Shown here one piece after another: positions 16,138 through 25,227 of a stretch of DNA of 64,000 bases (position 1 is the first letter of the stretch; each line of letters begins with the position of its first letter). The notes beneath the pieces are model-generated. The model had not been told where the DNA came from and did not search any database. It saw only the letters and a program-made list of their open reading frames with translations. The DNA lies in NCBI RefSeq assembly GCF_900156625.1, contig NZ_FTOB01000001.1, positions 868,001 to 932,000 of the forward strand, in the 5' to 3' direction. Source of the stretch: Zobellia uliginosa (GTDB lineage Bacteria; Bacteroidota; Bacteroidia; Flavobacteriales; Flavobacteriaceae). A program made the translations under genes and the position numbers.

Positions 16138-17622
16138 TTAAGCCCGAGCCGTTAAAGATTTGGTGAAAACAAATCCAAAGCCCACAAAAAGCATAAAGTG
16201 AAACGGAAACAGTCCGAAGTCGTTCAAAGGAATGGCGCTATACATTCCGAATAGGAAGTAGACCATAAGAACGGCTTCAAGAATCATGTTCGGCGACAAT
16301 TTTTTGGTCAGGTACTTGTTCCCTTTCCAAGAGTCGGTAAGACTGTTCAAGTTGAATTTCGGTGTACGTACAAATTCACTACGCTTGCCCATATGCCCTT
16401 CAAGAACGGCAATGGAGTTGTGTAGTGAAAAGCCTAGGGCCACTGAAAAGAAGGTAAAGAACAGTTTTATATAATCTACAAAATTGTCAAAGCTGCTACC
16501 CTGTATGCTCTTATAGGTGAACCAATAGCAAACAAAGAGTATGATCGTGCTCAGAACAAAGAAGCTCAACATGGTAAAGACGATATCCAGTTGCGGGAAC
16601 ATGGCCTTGATGTACATGGCGGGAATACTCAATAGCGAGACCAAGAATACACAAAGGAACATTGAGCTGTTCAGCAAGTGCATGACCCCGTGAAATTTCG
16701 TCTTGAACGAAATGTTCTTGGCGGTAATAACGCTCCATACCGTTTTCCTGAAGTTTTCGGCCCCTCCCTTGTTCCAACGGAATTGTTGTGAACGGGCGGC
16801 GCTTATGACCACCGGCAGTTCTGCTGGGGTCTCAACGTCTTCAAGGTATTTGAATTTCCAGTTCTTTAGCTGGGCGCGGTAGCTAAGGTCAAGATCTTCG
16901 GTCAAGGTATCGCCTTCCCAGTTTCCGGCATCGAGAATACATTGCTTTCGCCATATACCGGCAGTACCGTTAAAGTTGATAAAGTGACCTTTTGCGTTTC
17001 TTCCGACCTGCTCAAGGGTAAAATGGGCATCCAAGGCGAAGGCTTGGATACGGGTCAATGTTGAATATTCGCGGTTGATATGTCCCCAACGGGTCTGTAC
17101 GACCCCTATTTCGGGATCTTTAAAGTAAATAACGGTTTTTTTCAGCCAGTCGGCGGAAGGCATAAAATCGGCATCGAAAATGGCAATGAACTCGCCTTTG
17201 GCGATTTTCAAGCCCTCTTTTAAGGCGCCGGCCTTAAAGCCTTGGCGATTTTCGCGCCGTATGTGCTGAATATCGAGACCGGTTTCCTGAAGGGCTTTTA
17301 CCCGTGCGGCCGTATCGATTACCGAGTCGTCGGTAGAGTCGTCAAGCACTTGGATCTCAAGCTTACTTTTGGGGTATTCTATTTTTGCAATGTTTTCCAA
17401 TAAGCGCTCCATAACGTATTCTTCGTTATAGACAGGCAGCTGAATGGTTACGTAAGGAATTTCTTTTGGATCTAGAAGATTGTACTTTGGTGCTATTTGG
17501 TTACGTCTTTTGTAGCTCAAGTAGTTCACCAAGAGGTTGAGTTGTGCTAAACTGTAAAAAAATATCAACAATAGCGCGATACTGTAGATTGCGATAATAA
17601 TGTAAGCGATCAATAAACCCAT
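16138..17622 (-). CDS. Membrane GT2 glycosyltransferase, cellulose-synthase-like (processive type)
   Basis: 494 residues. One N-terminal membrane helix, then a GT-A domain with all four family marks: VLDDSTDDS (Asp), IFDADFMPSADW (DxD), LTEDLDLSYR (base Asp) and SQQFRWNKG (QxxRW). At least four C-terminal membrane helices follow. It resembles bacterial beta-glycan synthases and glucosylceramide-type GT2 enzymes that transfer from a nucleotide sugar at the inner membrane. It sits 1 base from the upstream GT2 gene. The product polysaccharide cannot be named from sequence. Confidence 0.85.
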   Translation of the reverse strand: MGLLIAYIIIAIYSIALLLIFFYSLAQLNLLVNYLSYKRRNQIAPKYNLLDPKEIPYVTIQLPVYNEEYVMERLLENIAKIEYPKSKLEIQVLDDSTDDSVIDTAARVKALQETGLDIQHIRRENRQGFKAGALKEGLKIAKGEFIAIFDADFMPSADWLKKTVIYFKDPEIGVVQTRWGHINREYSTLTRIQAFALDAHFTLEQVGRNAKGHFINFNGTAGIWRKQCILDAGNWEGDTLTEDLDLSYRAQLKNWKFKYLEDVETPAELPVVISAARSQQFRWNKGGAENFRKTVWSVITAKNISFKTKFHGVMHLLNSSMFLCVFLVSLLSIPAMYIKAMFPQLDIVFTMLSFFVLSTIILFVCYWFTYKSIQGSSFDNFVDYIKLFFTFFSVALGFSLHNSIAVLEGHMGKRSEFVRTPKFNLNSLTDSWKGNKYLTKKLSPNMILEAVLMVYFLFGMYSAIPLNDFGLFPFHFMLFVGFGFVFTKSLTARA

Positions 17623-17623
17623 A

Positions 17624-18319
17624 TTATTTTATGCTATATTTAAAAATCCAACCTAATATTTTTATGCCCGCAAATATACTACCTTTTACGGTTCCCGATA
17701 CTTTTGACACACCAATTCTTTTTTTGTAACGTACTGGTACTTCGGTGTATGTCAATTTTTTTTTCAAAGCCTTCAATTGCATCTCTACCGTCCATCCGTA
17801 AGTTTTATCCTCCATGTTGAGTTTTAATAACTTATCATAGGCTATTGCTCTAAACGGACCAAGGTCGGTAAATGTTGCCCCAAAAAACAATTTCATTAAA
17901 AAAGTAGCCAACCAATTGCCAAAAATCTGCTGTGGCGTCATGCTTCCCTCTTCTCTAAGTCGCTTTACGCGGGCGCCAATTACAAAATCGAATTCTTTAT
18001 TGCGTATCGGAGCTACAAGTTTATCAAGTTCTTCAGGATAATCGGAATAGTCTCCGTCAACAAATACGATAATATCGGGTGCTTTGGATTGTTTAGCGAT
18101 ATAGTCCATTCCTTTCAAACAGGCGTACCCATATCCCATCTTGCTCTCAGTCAATACAGTAGCTCCGGCATCAGCGGCATTTTTCGCCGTATTATCGGTA
18201 GAATTGTTATTAACAACGATGATTTCAGAGACCGATTTCGGAATTTCTGCAATTACCGAAGCGATGGAGTCGGCCTCGTTAAAGGCGGGAATTATGACTT
18301 TAATGTCTGTTGTTGGCAT
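17624..18319 (-). CDS. GT2 glycosyltransferase, polyprenyl-phosphate sugar synthase-like (DPM1/DpgS type)
   Basis: 231 residues. The soluble GT-A fold begins KVIIPAFNEADSIASVIAEI, with the nucleotide-sugar Asp region VVNNNSTDNTA and the metal DxD motif FVDGDYSDYPEEL. GATFTDLGPFRAI and YGWTVEMQLKA are typical of dolichyl/undecaprenyl-phosphate glucosyl- or mannosyltransferases. It probably loads a sugar onto a lipid carrier for the GT-C enzyme encoded two genes downstream; that is inference. It starts 9 bases after the GH78-like gene. Confidence 0.82.
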   Translation of the reverse strand: MPTTDIKVIIPAFNEADSIASVIAEIPKSVSEIIVVNNNSTDNTAKNAADAGATVLTESKMGYGYACLKGMDYIAKQSKAPDIIVFVDGDYSDYPEELDKLVAPIRNKEFDFVIGARVKRLREEGSMTPQQIFGNWLATFLMKLFFGATFTDLGPFRAIAYDKLLKLNMEDKTYGWTVEMQLKALKKKLTYTEVPVRYKKRIGVSKVSGTVKGSIFAGIKILGWIFKYSIK

Positions 18320-18328
18320 TATTGAGAC

Positions 18329-20728
18329 TTATTTTAGAATGTAGGTATGTTGGCCTTGTTTTAAAGGGATTTGTTTTCCGTTCCAAACCAGTTTGCCCGA
18401 CATTTCCTTAGGAACTGTAATTTCTGCGGAAAGTTTCGATCTTGTTTTTTCTAGCTTGAAAAGGATGTTTCCTTTTGAGGTAGGAAGCAATCCTTCCATC
18501 TCTTCGAGAATGCCGAAAACGGGAGCTATCTCAATTTCCTGAAAATCGTTCTTTACCGATTTTATTCCCGCTAAATAATTAAAATAAAAATAGGCAGGGG
18601 AAGCACTCCATGGATGTACTTCAGAGCGTGTGGGCTTTTTATCGCTTTCAAAACGTTCAAGGGTAGTGGTCATATGGTTGTCGATCATATCTTGCCAGGG
18701 TCGTTGGGCAAGGTCGAAAAGCTCGGGTGCCCCGACTTTTTTTATGGCTTCAAATAAATAGTAGCGATAATAATAAGTGGCCTGCAACAGTTTGGGGTCG
18801 CTCAATATTTTTGACAACAGAGCCTTTTGTTCGCTTTCGGCAATGGCATCGGTGAGTGCGGCCATGATATTGGTGTGCTGGTCGTAAACGGTCTTGTCGG
18901 GCCGTTCGGCAAAAATATTTTTGTTCGGGTCAAAACAGAGTTTGTAGACCGAGTTTTTAATGGCTATCGCCCGGTCGAGGTAGGTGTCGGCCGTGTGTTT
19001 GTCCCCTATGGCGTTGAACAGGCGCGCGGCGTTTTGAAGTGCATGTACATAATGAAGGCTTACTACGGCGGAATTCTTACCATTGTTCTTGGTGGCCGTA
19101 CCGCCTCCGTTGTTGGGGCCGGTATACCAATCTACAAAATAGCGGTACTGGGTTTCGTTTACCAAATTCAGCTCGTTCATGTTCTTTTCAAAACCGGCCA
19201 AGGTGTGTACTATACCGTCTTTATAACTGTTGATAAAGTCGGTGTCCTTCGTAAGTTCGTAATAGTCATAGACCATATCTACCCAAACCAAGGAATAGGT
19301 GGGATAAATAAAGGTTGATCGCAGGGGATAGGCGCCCAAGATATTGCCGTCGGCATCTCGTGACCGATGGAACTGTTCAATGGCGTTCTTGGTATGTGCG
19401 AGGTTACCGCTCATAGCCTGCCAAAGAAGCGCGTGGATTTTGGTGTCGCCAACATATTGCATGGTCTCGTAATAGGCATCGCTCAAGAAATAATCTTGGG
19501 TACAGATGTCTACCGTTCTTTTACAGATGTCGAAGATGGCATTGTACGTTTCGTTGCTCGATGAAAACCGGGCTATGGAGGGGATGTGGGTCCGTGACCG
19601 GTAGTTGATAAAACTGTCGAGTACCAATTCTTGCCCCTTGGTTTCTATCTCAAATTCTACAAAGCGGAAGGTGCGCATCCAATTGGGGGTGAATTTTTGC
19701 CGTTCTTTTCCGTTCGATACAATATGGTCGTAATACCCTAGCAGCTCTTTTCCTTCTATAATATTTCGGTCTCCCTTGGTGTCTTTGGGTCCAAAAAGGT
19801 TTTCGGCGTATTTGATTTTGATATGGGCGTTTTTTCCTTTACTGAAAATAAGCTCGGGAAAACCATTGGTGACATACTTCCGGTCGATGAGAAAGCGTAT
19901 TTTTTTATGCTCGGGAACCACGGTTTTGCCTGAAACCGGAAATTCGGAAACGTCAATGTCGGTGCTTCTTACCGTATGTCCTATGCCTTCTTTTTCCCAA
20001 GTGAGCAAGGGTAGGTTTCTCGGTTCAAGCAAATAGGCCATGGATCCGCCCATACTGCTGGCCCCTTCAAAAAATTGGGTGTCAACCCATTCGGAATCAT
20101 CAAAATCGGCCTGTTCCCAGTCGGTAGGATAGTGGTTTTTGTCTACAAAATCAGTGGGGTTGTTCGCGTAAAAACCACCTACGATAGATTTAGGGCCGCC
20201 ACCTCTCCAATTTACTTCCAAGGCTCGGTACGAATCGTCTATGGAGCATTTCCATCCATCGTCTTTGCCCGAGGTGTTCAGTACTTTTGCATTTTCGGTC
20301 GCCCCGTTTACCATAAGTGAGGTAAAAATCGATTGCATGCCGTAAAATCTACGTTTACCATAATTGACCACCTTTATGGCGATCAGGTTTTTGCCGGTCT
20401 TGAGATAGGTCTTGAGGTCTATGGTTTCGTATTTCCAATGGCGTATATCGCTCAATTGGGGGCCATGCGTCACCAAATTGCCGTTTACGAACAAGAAGTA
20501 ATGGTTGTCCGCTGAAATATTTATAATGAATGCTTCCGAAGGGTCGTCTACCATCCATTCGTTTCGGAACAATATAGCCCGGTCTTCCCCACCCTGAATG
20601 TCGGGATGGCTCACCCAATTGGCCTTGATGGCCTGAGGTGGATATAGCACTTCCGGATAGTTAAGTTCGCTTTGCCCTAAGAGGAATAGTGGCGAGCAAA
20701 AAAGAAAGATGGAAAGATATAGGTTCAT
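18329..20728 (-). CDS. Exported GH78-like alpha-L-rhamnosidase family protein
   Basis: 799 residues. A signal peptide (MNLYLSIFLFCSPLFLLGQS) is followed by N-terminal beta domains with NISADNHYFLFVNGNLV and GKNLIAIKVVNYG, the jelly-roll type found in GH78. An (alpha/alpha)6 catalytic region lies at about residues 400-700 (SDAYYETMQYVGDTKI, HPWSASPAYFYFNYL). A small C-terminal beta domain ends it. GH78 enzymes remove alpha-L-rhamnose. The acidic residues in the YYE...GD stretch correspond to the usual acid region, but substrate cannot be assured. The ATG overlaps the upstream MORN gene by 4 bases, and GT genes follow directly. Confidence 0.75.
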   Translation of the reverse strand: MNLYLSIFLFCSPLFLLGQSELNYPEVLYPPQAIKANWVSHPDIQGGEDRAILFRNEWMVDDPSEAFIINISADNHYFLFVNGNLVTHGPQLSDIRHWKYETIDLKTYLKTGKNLIAIKVVNYGKRRFYGMQSIFTSLMVNGATENAKVLNTSGKDDGWKCSIDDSYRALEVNWRGGGPKSIVGGFYANNPTDFVDKNHYPTDWEQADFDDSEWVDTQFFEGASSMGGSMAYLLEPRNLPLLTWEKEGIGHTVRSTDIDVSEFPVSGKTVVPEHKKIRFLIDRKYVTNGFPELIFSKGKNAHIKIKYAENLFGPKDTKGDRNIIEGKELLGYYDHIVSNGKERQKFTPNWMRTFRFVEFEIETKGQELVLDSFINYRSRTHIPSIARFSSSNETYNAIFDICKRTVDICTQDYFLSDAYYETMQYVGDTKIHALLWQAMSGNLAHTKNAIEQFHRSRDADGNILGAYPLRSTFIYPTYSLVWVDMVYDYYELTKDTDFINSYKDGIVHTLAGFEKNMNELNLVNETQYRYFVDWYTGPNNGGGTATKNNGKNSAVVSLHYVHALQNAARLFNAIGDKHTADTYLDRAIAIKNSVYKLCFDPNKNIFAERPDKTVYDQHTNIMAALTDAIAESEQKALLSKILSDPKLLQATYYYRYYLFEAIKKVGAPELFDLAQRPWQDMIDNHMTTTLERFESDKKPTRSEVHPWSASPAYFYFNYLAGIKSVKNDFQEIEIAPVFGILEEMEGLLPTSKGNILFKLEKTRSKLSAEITVPKEMSGKLVWNGKQIPLKQGQHTYILK

Positions 20729-21207
20729 TTTAGGTCGGAGAGCTTGTTTTCGCGTCTAAAGCTACTAAAACTAAACCACTCGTTGATTTTTTTGCCATTT
20801 CTGTATTTTTCTGCGGAAGTTAGTTTTTCGTTGATATACTTAAGGCAATATCCGTTTTTTAGGCCGTTGCTCAGCTGACATTTATGGTTGACTTTGCCCT
20901 GGGCGTCGTAGAACAACCACCAGTCCCATTTCTTGCCATTTTTAAAATGTCCTTCTTGAACCGTTTTTCCGTTACGGTCAAAGAAGTGCCAGTAGCCGGT
21001 ACGTTGGTCGTTTTGATAGTGCCCCTGTTCGGCAATCCGTCCATTGTTGTGGTAAAACTTCCAATAATCGACTTTTTTTCCGTTTTGTAGCCAACCTTCG
21101 GCCTTTAAGGTCCCGTTCTGAAAATACGCTTTGTGGTATGTGCCGTCCTTATCGGGTGTAAGCCCCGACAGCACTAGAAGAGCCATGACAAAGAGTTTTA
21201 CGAACAT
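20725..21207 (-). CDS. Exported MORN-repeat (YwqK-like) protein
   Basis: 160 residues. A signal peptide of about 20 residues is followed by five tandem repeats of about 23 residues of the type YxNGxxxxxGxxxNGxKxxxWxFY, for example YHNNGRIAEQGHYQNDQRTG and FKNGKKWDWWLFYD. Such MORN-like repeats occur in many Bacteroidota exported proteins and are annotated as YwqK antitoxin-like by similarity only. There is no toxin partner here. It overlaps the GH78-like gene by 4 bases and heads the glycan gene set, so it is probably co-expressed. Confidence 0.75.
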   Translation of the reverse strand: MFVKLFVMALLVLSGLTPDKDGTYHKAYFQNGTLKAEGWLQNGKKVDYWKFYHNNGRIAEQGHYQNDQRTGYWHFFDRNGKTVQEGHFKNGKKWDWWLFYDAQGKVNHKCQLSNGLKNGYCLKYINEKLTSAEKYRNGKKINEWFSFSSFRRENKLSDLK

Positions 21208-21300
21208 TTTCTATAGTGTTGCTAATTGGTCGCTAAGGCAGGGTACTACTTACGCCTTAGGGCAATTTCATTTAAGGGCTTCTTGTTTTGAGCTAACGTA

Positions 21301-22881
21301 TTATTTTTTGTTGACCAGCTCCATTAAATCAACATCGTTGCCCAATAGTACTTCGGTTGGGTTGATACGTCCTTCTTCCGGGCCATTCTCCAATTTTAGC
21401 ACACCTCTTGGGCATACGGCGGAACATATGCCACAACCTACGCAGCTAGAGCGTACAATATTCTCTCCCTTTTGGGCATAGGCCCGTACGTCAATACCTT
21501 GTTCGCAATAGGTGGAACAATTTCCGCAAGAGATACACTGTCCGCCATTGGTCGTAATTCTAAAACGTGATTTAAAACGTTGTACGAAGCCAAGGTAGGC
21601 GGCCAAAGGACATCCGAACCTACACCATACGCGGTTACCGAAAATAGGGTAGAACCCGGTGCCGATAACCCCCGCAAAAATGGCTCCGATCAAAAGGCTA
21701 TAGGTATTTTGAACACTTTGGGTCTTTATGCCGAATATGGTGCTAGACTCCGTAAAGAAACTATATAGCGTCATACCGGTCATCACTATGGCAAAAAGCA
21801 AAACGCCGTGTATCAGCCAACGCTCTACCTTCCAAGAAAACAATGATTTGCTCGAATGCTGACGGTAAGGGTCACCTAAGGTTTCGGCCAATCCTCCACA
21901 GCCACAGACCCAAGAGCAGTACCATCTTTTTCCAAAGAAATACACCATTACGGGTACGATAACCAAAGTGAGAACAATGCCCCAAACAAGAATGAACAAG
22001 CCAATGCCTCCGCTATTGAGAAGTTCTTTTAAGTTCCACTGAAAAAAGAAATCGTAGTCTAGGGGAAAGGCATTCTTGAAGTCGTAATAGGGCATTTGTA
22101 AACGCACCATTATTTCAGGAATCAAGAAGGCAAAGACAATTTGAAAGAAGAGTACCGATGTGGTCCGAACCACTTGGTACATATTGTGTCGGTATTTGAT
22201 GTACATACGAACGGCCATTACCGTCATGACTACACAATACATAAAGCCGTATACAAACCAATGTCCCGCAGGGTTTCCACTTAGGCTTTCGCTTATGGGG
22301 TCTACAAGAAAGGTCCAGTTTACGGCAAATTCGGGCCTGAAATATAGAACTAGGTAAAACGAGACCAGAAATATAAAGACCATCCACGCGATCCAACCTC
22401 GGTTCGTGGCGCTCTCATGGTAGATGCCGTTGTTCTTGATTCCCTTTTTGCCCAATAAAATAACATTGGGCAGAATGAACATTAGTGCACCGATAATGCC
22501 CAGGCCAAAGGTAAAGAACCACATCAGGCCTTTGTTTTGGGCAATAAACCCGGTTCCGGATTTCTTGCCGACCAAGGCGGCCATATCATGACCGGAGGTA
22601 TAGATTACCTTATTGTATTCTTTGTTTTTTCTGTGCTGACTATTGGCCGCATCTATGGCCGAACTGACTACTGGCGATAGGCTTAACATGCCCTTGAAAT
22701 CTTTGCCGACTACATTTTCGTTTATAGATTGAATAAAACCATCACTCTTGATGTTCTTCTCCTTTACGATTTCGTCAAAGGTGCCCTGGTCTAACCTGAA
22801 CGTGCCCAATACAGGAATGGCTGTAAAAATGGCAAGTCCTATTAAGAAAATAATTAGACCTAAGTTTTTTATTGCTTTCAT
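21301..22881 (-). CDS. Membrane polyferredoxin, NosR/NapH/CcoG-like 4Fe-4S protein
   Basis: 526 residues with about six membrane segments. WYCSWVCGCGGLAETLGDPY and VWCRFGCPLAAYLG are the paired Cys motifs of the NapH/NosR membrane domain. CISCGNCSTYCEQG and CVGCGICSAVCPRG are two classic 4Fe-4S ferredoxin motifs near the C-terminus (about residues 445-500). The N-terminal 120 residues, between two hydrophobic segments, form an extracytoplasmic domain I do not recognise. The protein should pass electrons across or within the inner membrane. It is 13 bases after an FAD oxidoreductase gene, which is the natural electron partner. The final acceptor is not evident. Confidence 0.82.
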   Translation of the reverse strand: MKAIKNLGLIIFLIGLAIFTAIPVLGTFRLDQGTFDEIVKEKNIKSDGFIQSINENVVGKDFKGMLSLSPVVSSAIDAANSQHRKNKEYNKVIYTSGHDMAALVGKKSGTGFIAQNKGLMWFFTFGLGIIGALMFILPNVILLGKKGIKNNGIYHESATNRGWIAWMVFIFLVSFYLVLYFRPEFAVNWTFLVDPISESLSGNPAGHWFVYGFMYCVVMTVMAVRMYIKYRHNMYQVVRTTSVLFFQIVFAFLIPEIMVRLQMPYYDFKNAFPLDYDFFFQWNLKELLNSGGIGLFILVWGIVLTLVIVPVMVYFFGKRWYCSWVCGCGGLAETLGDPYRQHSSKSLFSWKVERWLIHGVLLFAIVMTGMTLYSFFTESSTIFGIKTQSVQNTYSLLIGAIFAGVIGTGFYPIFGNRVWCRFGCPLAAYLGFVQRFKSRFRITTNGGQCISCGNCSTYCEQGIDVRAYAQKGENIVRSSCVGCGICSAVCPRGVLKLENGPEEGRINPTEVLLGNDVDLMELVNKK

Positions 22882-22894
22882 TTTTTATTTTGGG

Positions 22895-24241
22895 TTAAGC
22901 TTTGCTGAAAATTCGTTTCCAGCTCTTTTTCTTTACGGATAGGCTGGTTTGCATTACCGAGTTGTATTTTGAGATGATCTGCTCTTCGTAATGTGAATAG
23001 AATTCTGGGTCGAAATTGGCGTCTTTTAGATATTGCATGACGTAATCGACGTTACGTTCTTCGGTGAGCCATCGGTCAAATATTTCGTGACGCATGCGAA
23101 TACCGAAGGTGTTGATGCCTAGAAATTTTTTGGAATCTTTATCGTAGGCTACGGTAATACAGATTTTTTCGGAAGGATGCCGCCAGTGAAAATGGCTTTC
23201 GTGTTCTTTTTTTGTTCTTTCGCTAAAGACCCACCCATAGGTTTGGTACTCGATGTCGAGAAACTTGGCGGAATTGAACCAATGGCCCGGGCTATATTTT
23301 CGGGGTTTACCGCAAATGGTCTGTGCCAATGCCTCGCCCATCATTCGTCCGGTATACCAAACCGCCTCTATGGGACGTCGGTTTCCTATGGGTTCGTGCT
23401 GTTCGGCACAATCGCCGATTGCGTAAATTCCCTTTATATTGGTTTCAAGAAAGCGGTCTACTTTCACGCCTCTTCCCAGTGCAATGCCCGAATCTTTCAG
23501 GAAATCGATATTGGGGGTTACACCCGCCGTCAAGCCTACCAGGTTGCAGGCAATGGTTTCTCCCTTGTCGGTAACTACGGCCTTGGCCCGACCGTTTTCA
23601 TCGGGCAGGATTTCAACAAGATTCGTGCCTAACTTAAGGTCGATATGGTGTTCTTTAATATGTTCATTGATCATCTGAGATTCACCCTTGGGTAAAACCC
23701 CGTTCCAGAAACTTTCCTCACGGACCAAAAAGGTTACCGGTATTTCCCGGCTTCTGAGCATTTCGGCCAATTCTATACCGATCAATCCCCCGCCGACGAT
23801 TACGGCACGATTGCAAGCATCTTTGTTTGGGGCATCGGCTTCGAGCTGATCAAGGTCTTGTTTGGAGTATAACCCTTGAACCCCCTTGAGATCTTGCCCT
23901 TTCCAACCGAACTTATTAGGTTTAGAACCCGTAGCAATTATCAACTTGTCAAAGTCCATGGTTTTCCCTTCGGTAAGAACCAAACGTTTGTTCTCGGGGT
24001 CGACTTGGGTGACGTAGTCTTTTACCAATTCGATTCGGTTTTTTTTCCAGAACCAGTTCTCGTAGGGCTGGGTGTGTTCGAACTTCATATGGCCCATATA
24101 TACATACATTAAGGCCGTTCGCGAAAAGAAGTAATCGGTCTCTGCCGAAATGATGGTAATTTTCTTGTCCGAGAGTTTACGAATGTGCCTTGCGGCCGTT
24201 ACGCCCGAAATTCCGTTGCCAATAATGACGATATGCTCCAT
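22895..24241 (-). CDS. FAD-dependent pyridine nucleotide-disulphide oxidoreductase
   Basis: 448 residues. Two Rossmann motifs are visible: IVIIGNGISGVTAARHIRKL at the N-terminus for FAD and AVIVGGGLIGIELAEML at about residue 148 for NAD(P)H. The FAD C-terminal motif is GIYAIGDCAEQ. The protein resembles rubredoxin/nitrite-reductase-type reductases and has an extra C-terminal domain of about 120 residues (HFHWRHPSEKICITVAYD). It is co-transcribed with the downstream polyferredoxin (13-base gap), suggesting NAD(P)H oxidation coupled to a membrane iron-sulfur chain. The exact reaction is unknown. Confidence 0.85.
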   Translation of the reverse strand: MEHIVIIGNGISGVTAARHIRKLSDKKITIISAETDYFFSRTALMYVYMGHMKFEHTQPYENWFWKKNRIELVKDYVTQVDPENKRLVLTEGKTMDFDKLIIATGSKPNKFGWKGQDLKGVQGLYSKQDLDQLEADAPNKDACNRAVIVGGGLIGIELAEMLRSREIPVTFLVREESFWNGVLPKGESQMINEHIKEHHIDLKLGTNLVEILPDENGRAKAVVTDKGETIACNLVGLTAGVTPNIDFLKDSGIALGRGVKVDRFLETNIKGIYAIGDCAEQHEPIGNRRPIEAVWYTGRMMGEALAQTICGKPRKYSPGHWFNSAKFLDIEYQTYGWVFSERTKKEHESHFHWRHPSEKICITVAYDKDSKKFLGINTFGIRMRHEIFDRWLTEERNVDYVMQYLKDANFDPEFYSHYEEQIISKYNSVMQTSLSVKKKSWKRIFSKA

Positions 24242-24474
24242 ATTATTCTGATAATTGTGTGTTCTGTCGTTTTTAAAGATAACTACTTAACCTACCTTTC
24301 TAATTTAGAACCATTTTAAATTTTTATTTTTCTGTAAGGTTCAGAGGTGAAAAACGAACATGTAATGCCTTGATTTCTAAAATTTTGAACAATATGTAAA
24401 AAAAGGTTCTTTTTTGTATGGATGTTGAAATTGTCTCGACGAAGCCTCAAGTATAACAACGAAACTATCAAATC

Positions 24475-25194
24475 ATGAAGTATTCAATTTTGGCCTTAGC
24501 ATTTTCTTTGGCCACCATATCGGGGGCTTTCGGACAGAGCACTACTGATTTTTTTACAAAGGCGGATGCCTTTTTTAAGGCCAATGTTTCAAATGGTCGG
24601 GTTCATTATCGGGCGATAAAGGAAAATCCATCGGACTTGAACGAACTACTCGAAGAGGCTAAGCACATAACCGTGTCGGAAACCAATGCCAACGAATACC
24701 AAGCGTTTTATATTAATGGTTACAACTTGCTTGTGATCAAGGGGGTCATAGATAATTATCCGTTGAGGTCGCCTTTGGATGTGGGCGGATTTTTCGATGG
24801 GAAGAAATACGAAATAGGGGGTAAAAAGACTACCCTTAATGATATTGAGAACAAATTGTTACGTGCAAAATTCCCTGAAGAGGCACGCTTTCATTTTGTC
24901 TTGGTATGCGGTGGTCTGGGATGTCCTCCGATTATCGCTGAAGCCTATCTGCCCACAACTTTGGATGCGCAGCTTGATAAGCAGACCCGCTTGGCACTGA
25001 ATGACCTGCAGTTCATTCAATTGAATAAGAACAAAGTAAGGGTTTCCCAGATTTTTGAATGGTACAAGGGCGATTTTACACAAAACGGCCAAGGCTTGAT
25101 AGACTTTATAAACAAGTATAAAACTGAACCGCTTCCTGAAAAAACGAAGGTTTCCTATTATCCATACGATTGGACATTGAACGAAGTCAAATAA
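24475..25194 (+). CDS. Exported DUF547-domain protein
   Basis: 239 residues. A signal peptide (cut near SGAFGQS) is followed by one DUF547 domain with FYINGYNLLVIKGVIDNYP, the Cys pair motif VCGGLGCPP (about residues 144-152) and IFEWYKGDFT. DUF547 proteins have no established function. A paralogue with the same order of motifs is encoded at 36551-37321, within the arsenosugar-like gene set. It is divergent from the FAD oxidoreductase and probably co-transcribed with the predicted barrel protein downstream (33-base gap). Confidence 0.85.
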   Translation: MKYSILALAFSLATISGAFGQSTTDFFTKADAFFKANVSNGRVHYRAIKENPSDLNELLEEAKHITVSETNANEYQAFYINGYNLLVIKGVIDNYPLRSPLDVGGFFDGKKYEIGGKKTTLNDIENKLLRAKFPEEARFHFVLVCGGLGCPPIIAEAYLPTTLDAQLDKQTRLALNDLQFIQLNKNKVRVSQIFEWYKGDFTQNGQGLIDFINKYKTEPLPEKTKVSYYPYDWTLNEVK

Positions 25195-25203
25195 GTTCCA
25201 CCA

Positions 25204-25217
25204 ACTTTTAACTATAA
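25204..25217. repeat. Isolated copy of the ACTTTTAACTATAA repeat
   Basis: Exact copy of the 14-bp arm at 4707-4720, here between two plus-strand genes with no four-helix-bundle gene next to it. It extends to ACTTTTAACTATAAACT in both places. Confidence 0.6.
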
Positions 25218-25227
25218 ACTATATTTT

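Noticed and set aside
20725-21207. Toxin-antitoxin reading of the YwqK/MORN-like protein
   Set aside because: There is no toxin gene next to it, and it has a signal peptide and sits in a glycan gene run.
21233-21260. CTAAGGC/GCCTTAG inverted repeat downstream of the polyferredoxin gene
   Set aside because: The 7-bp stem has a long loop and no T-run on either strand, so I did not call it a terminator; it could be an operator, but nothing supports that.
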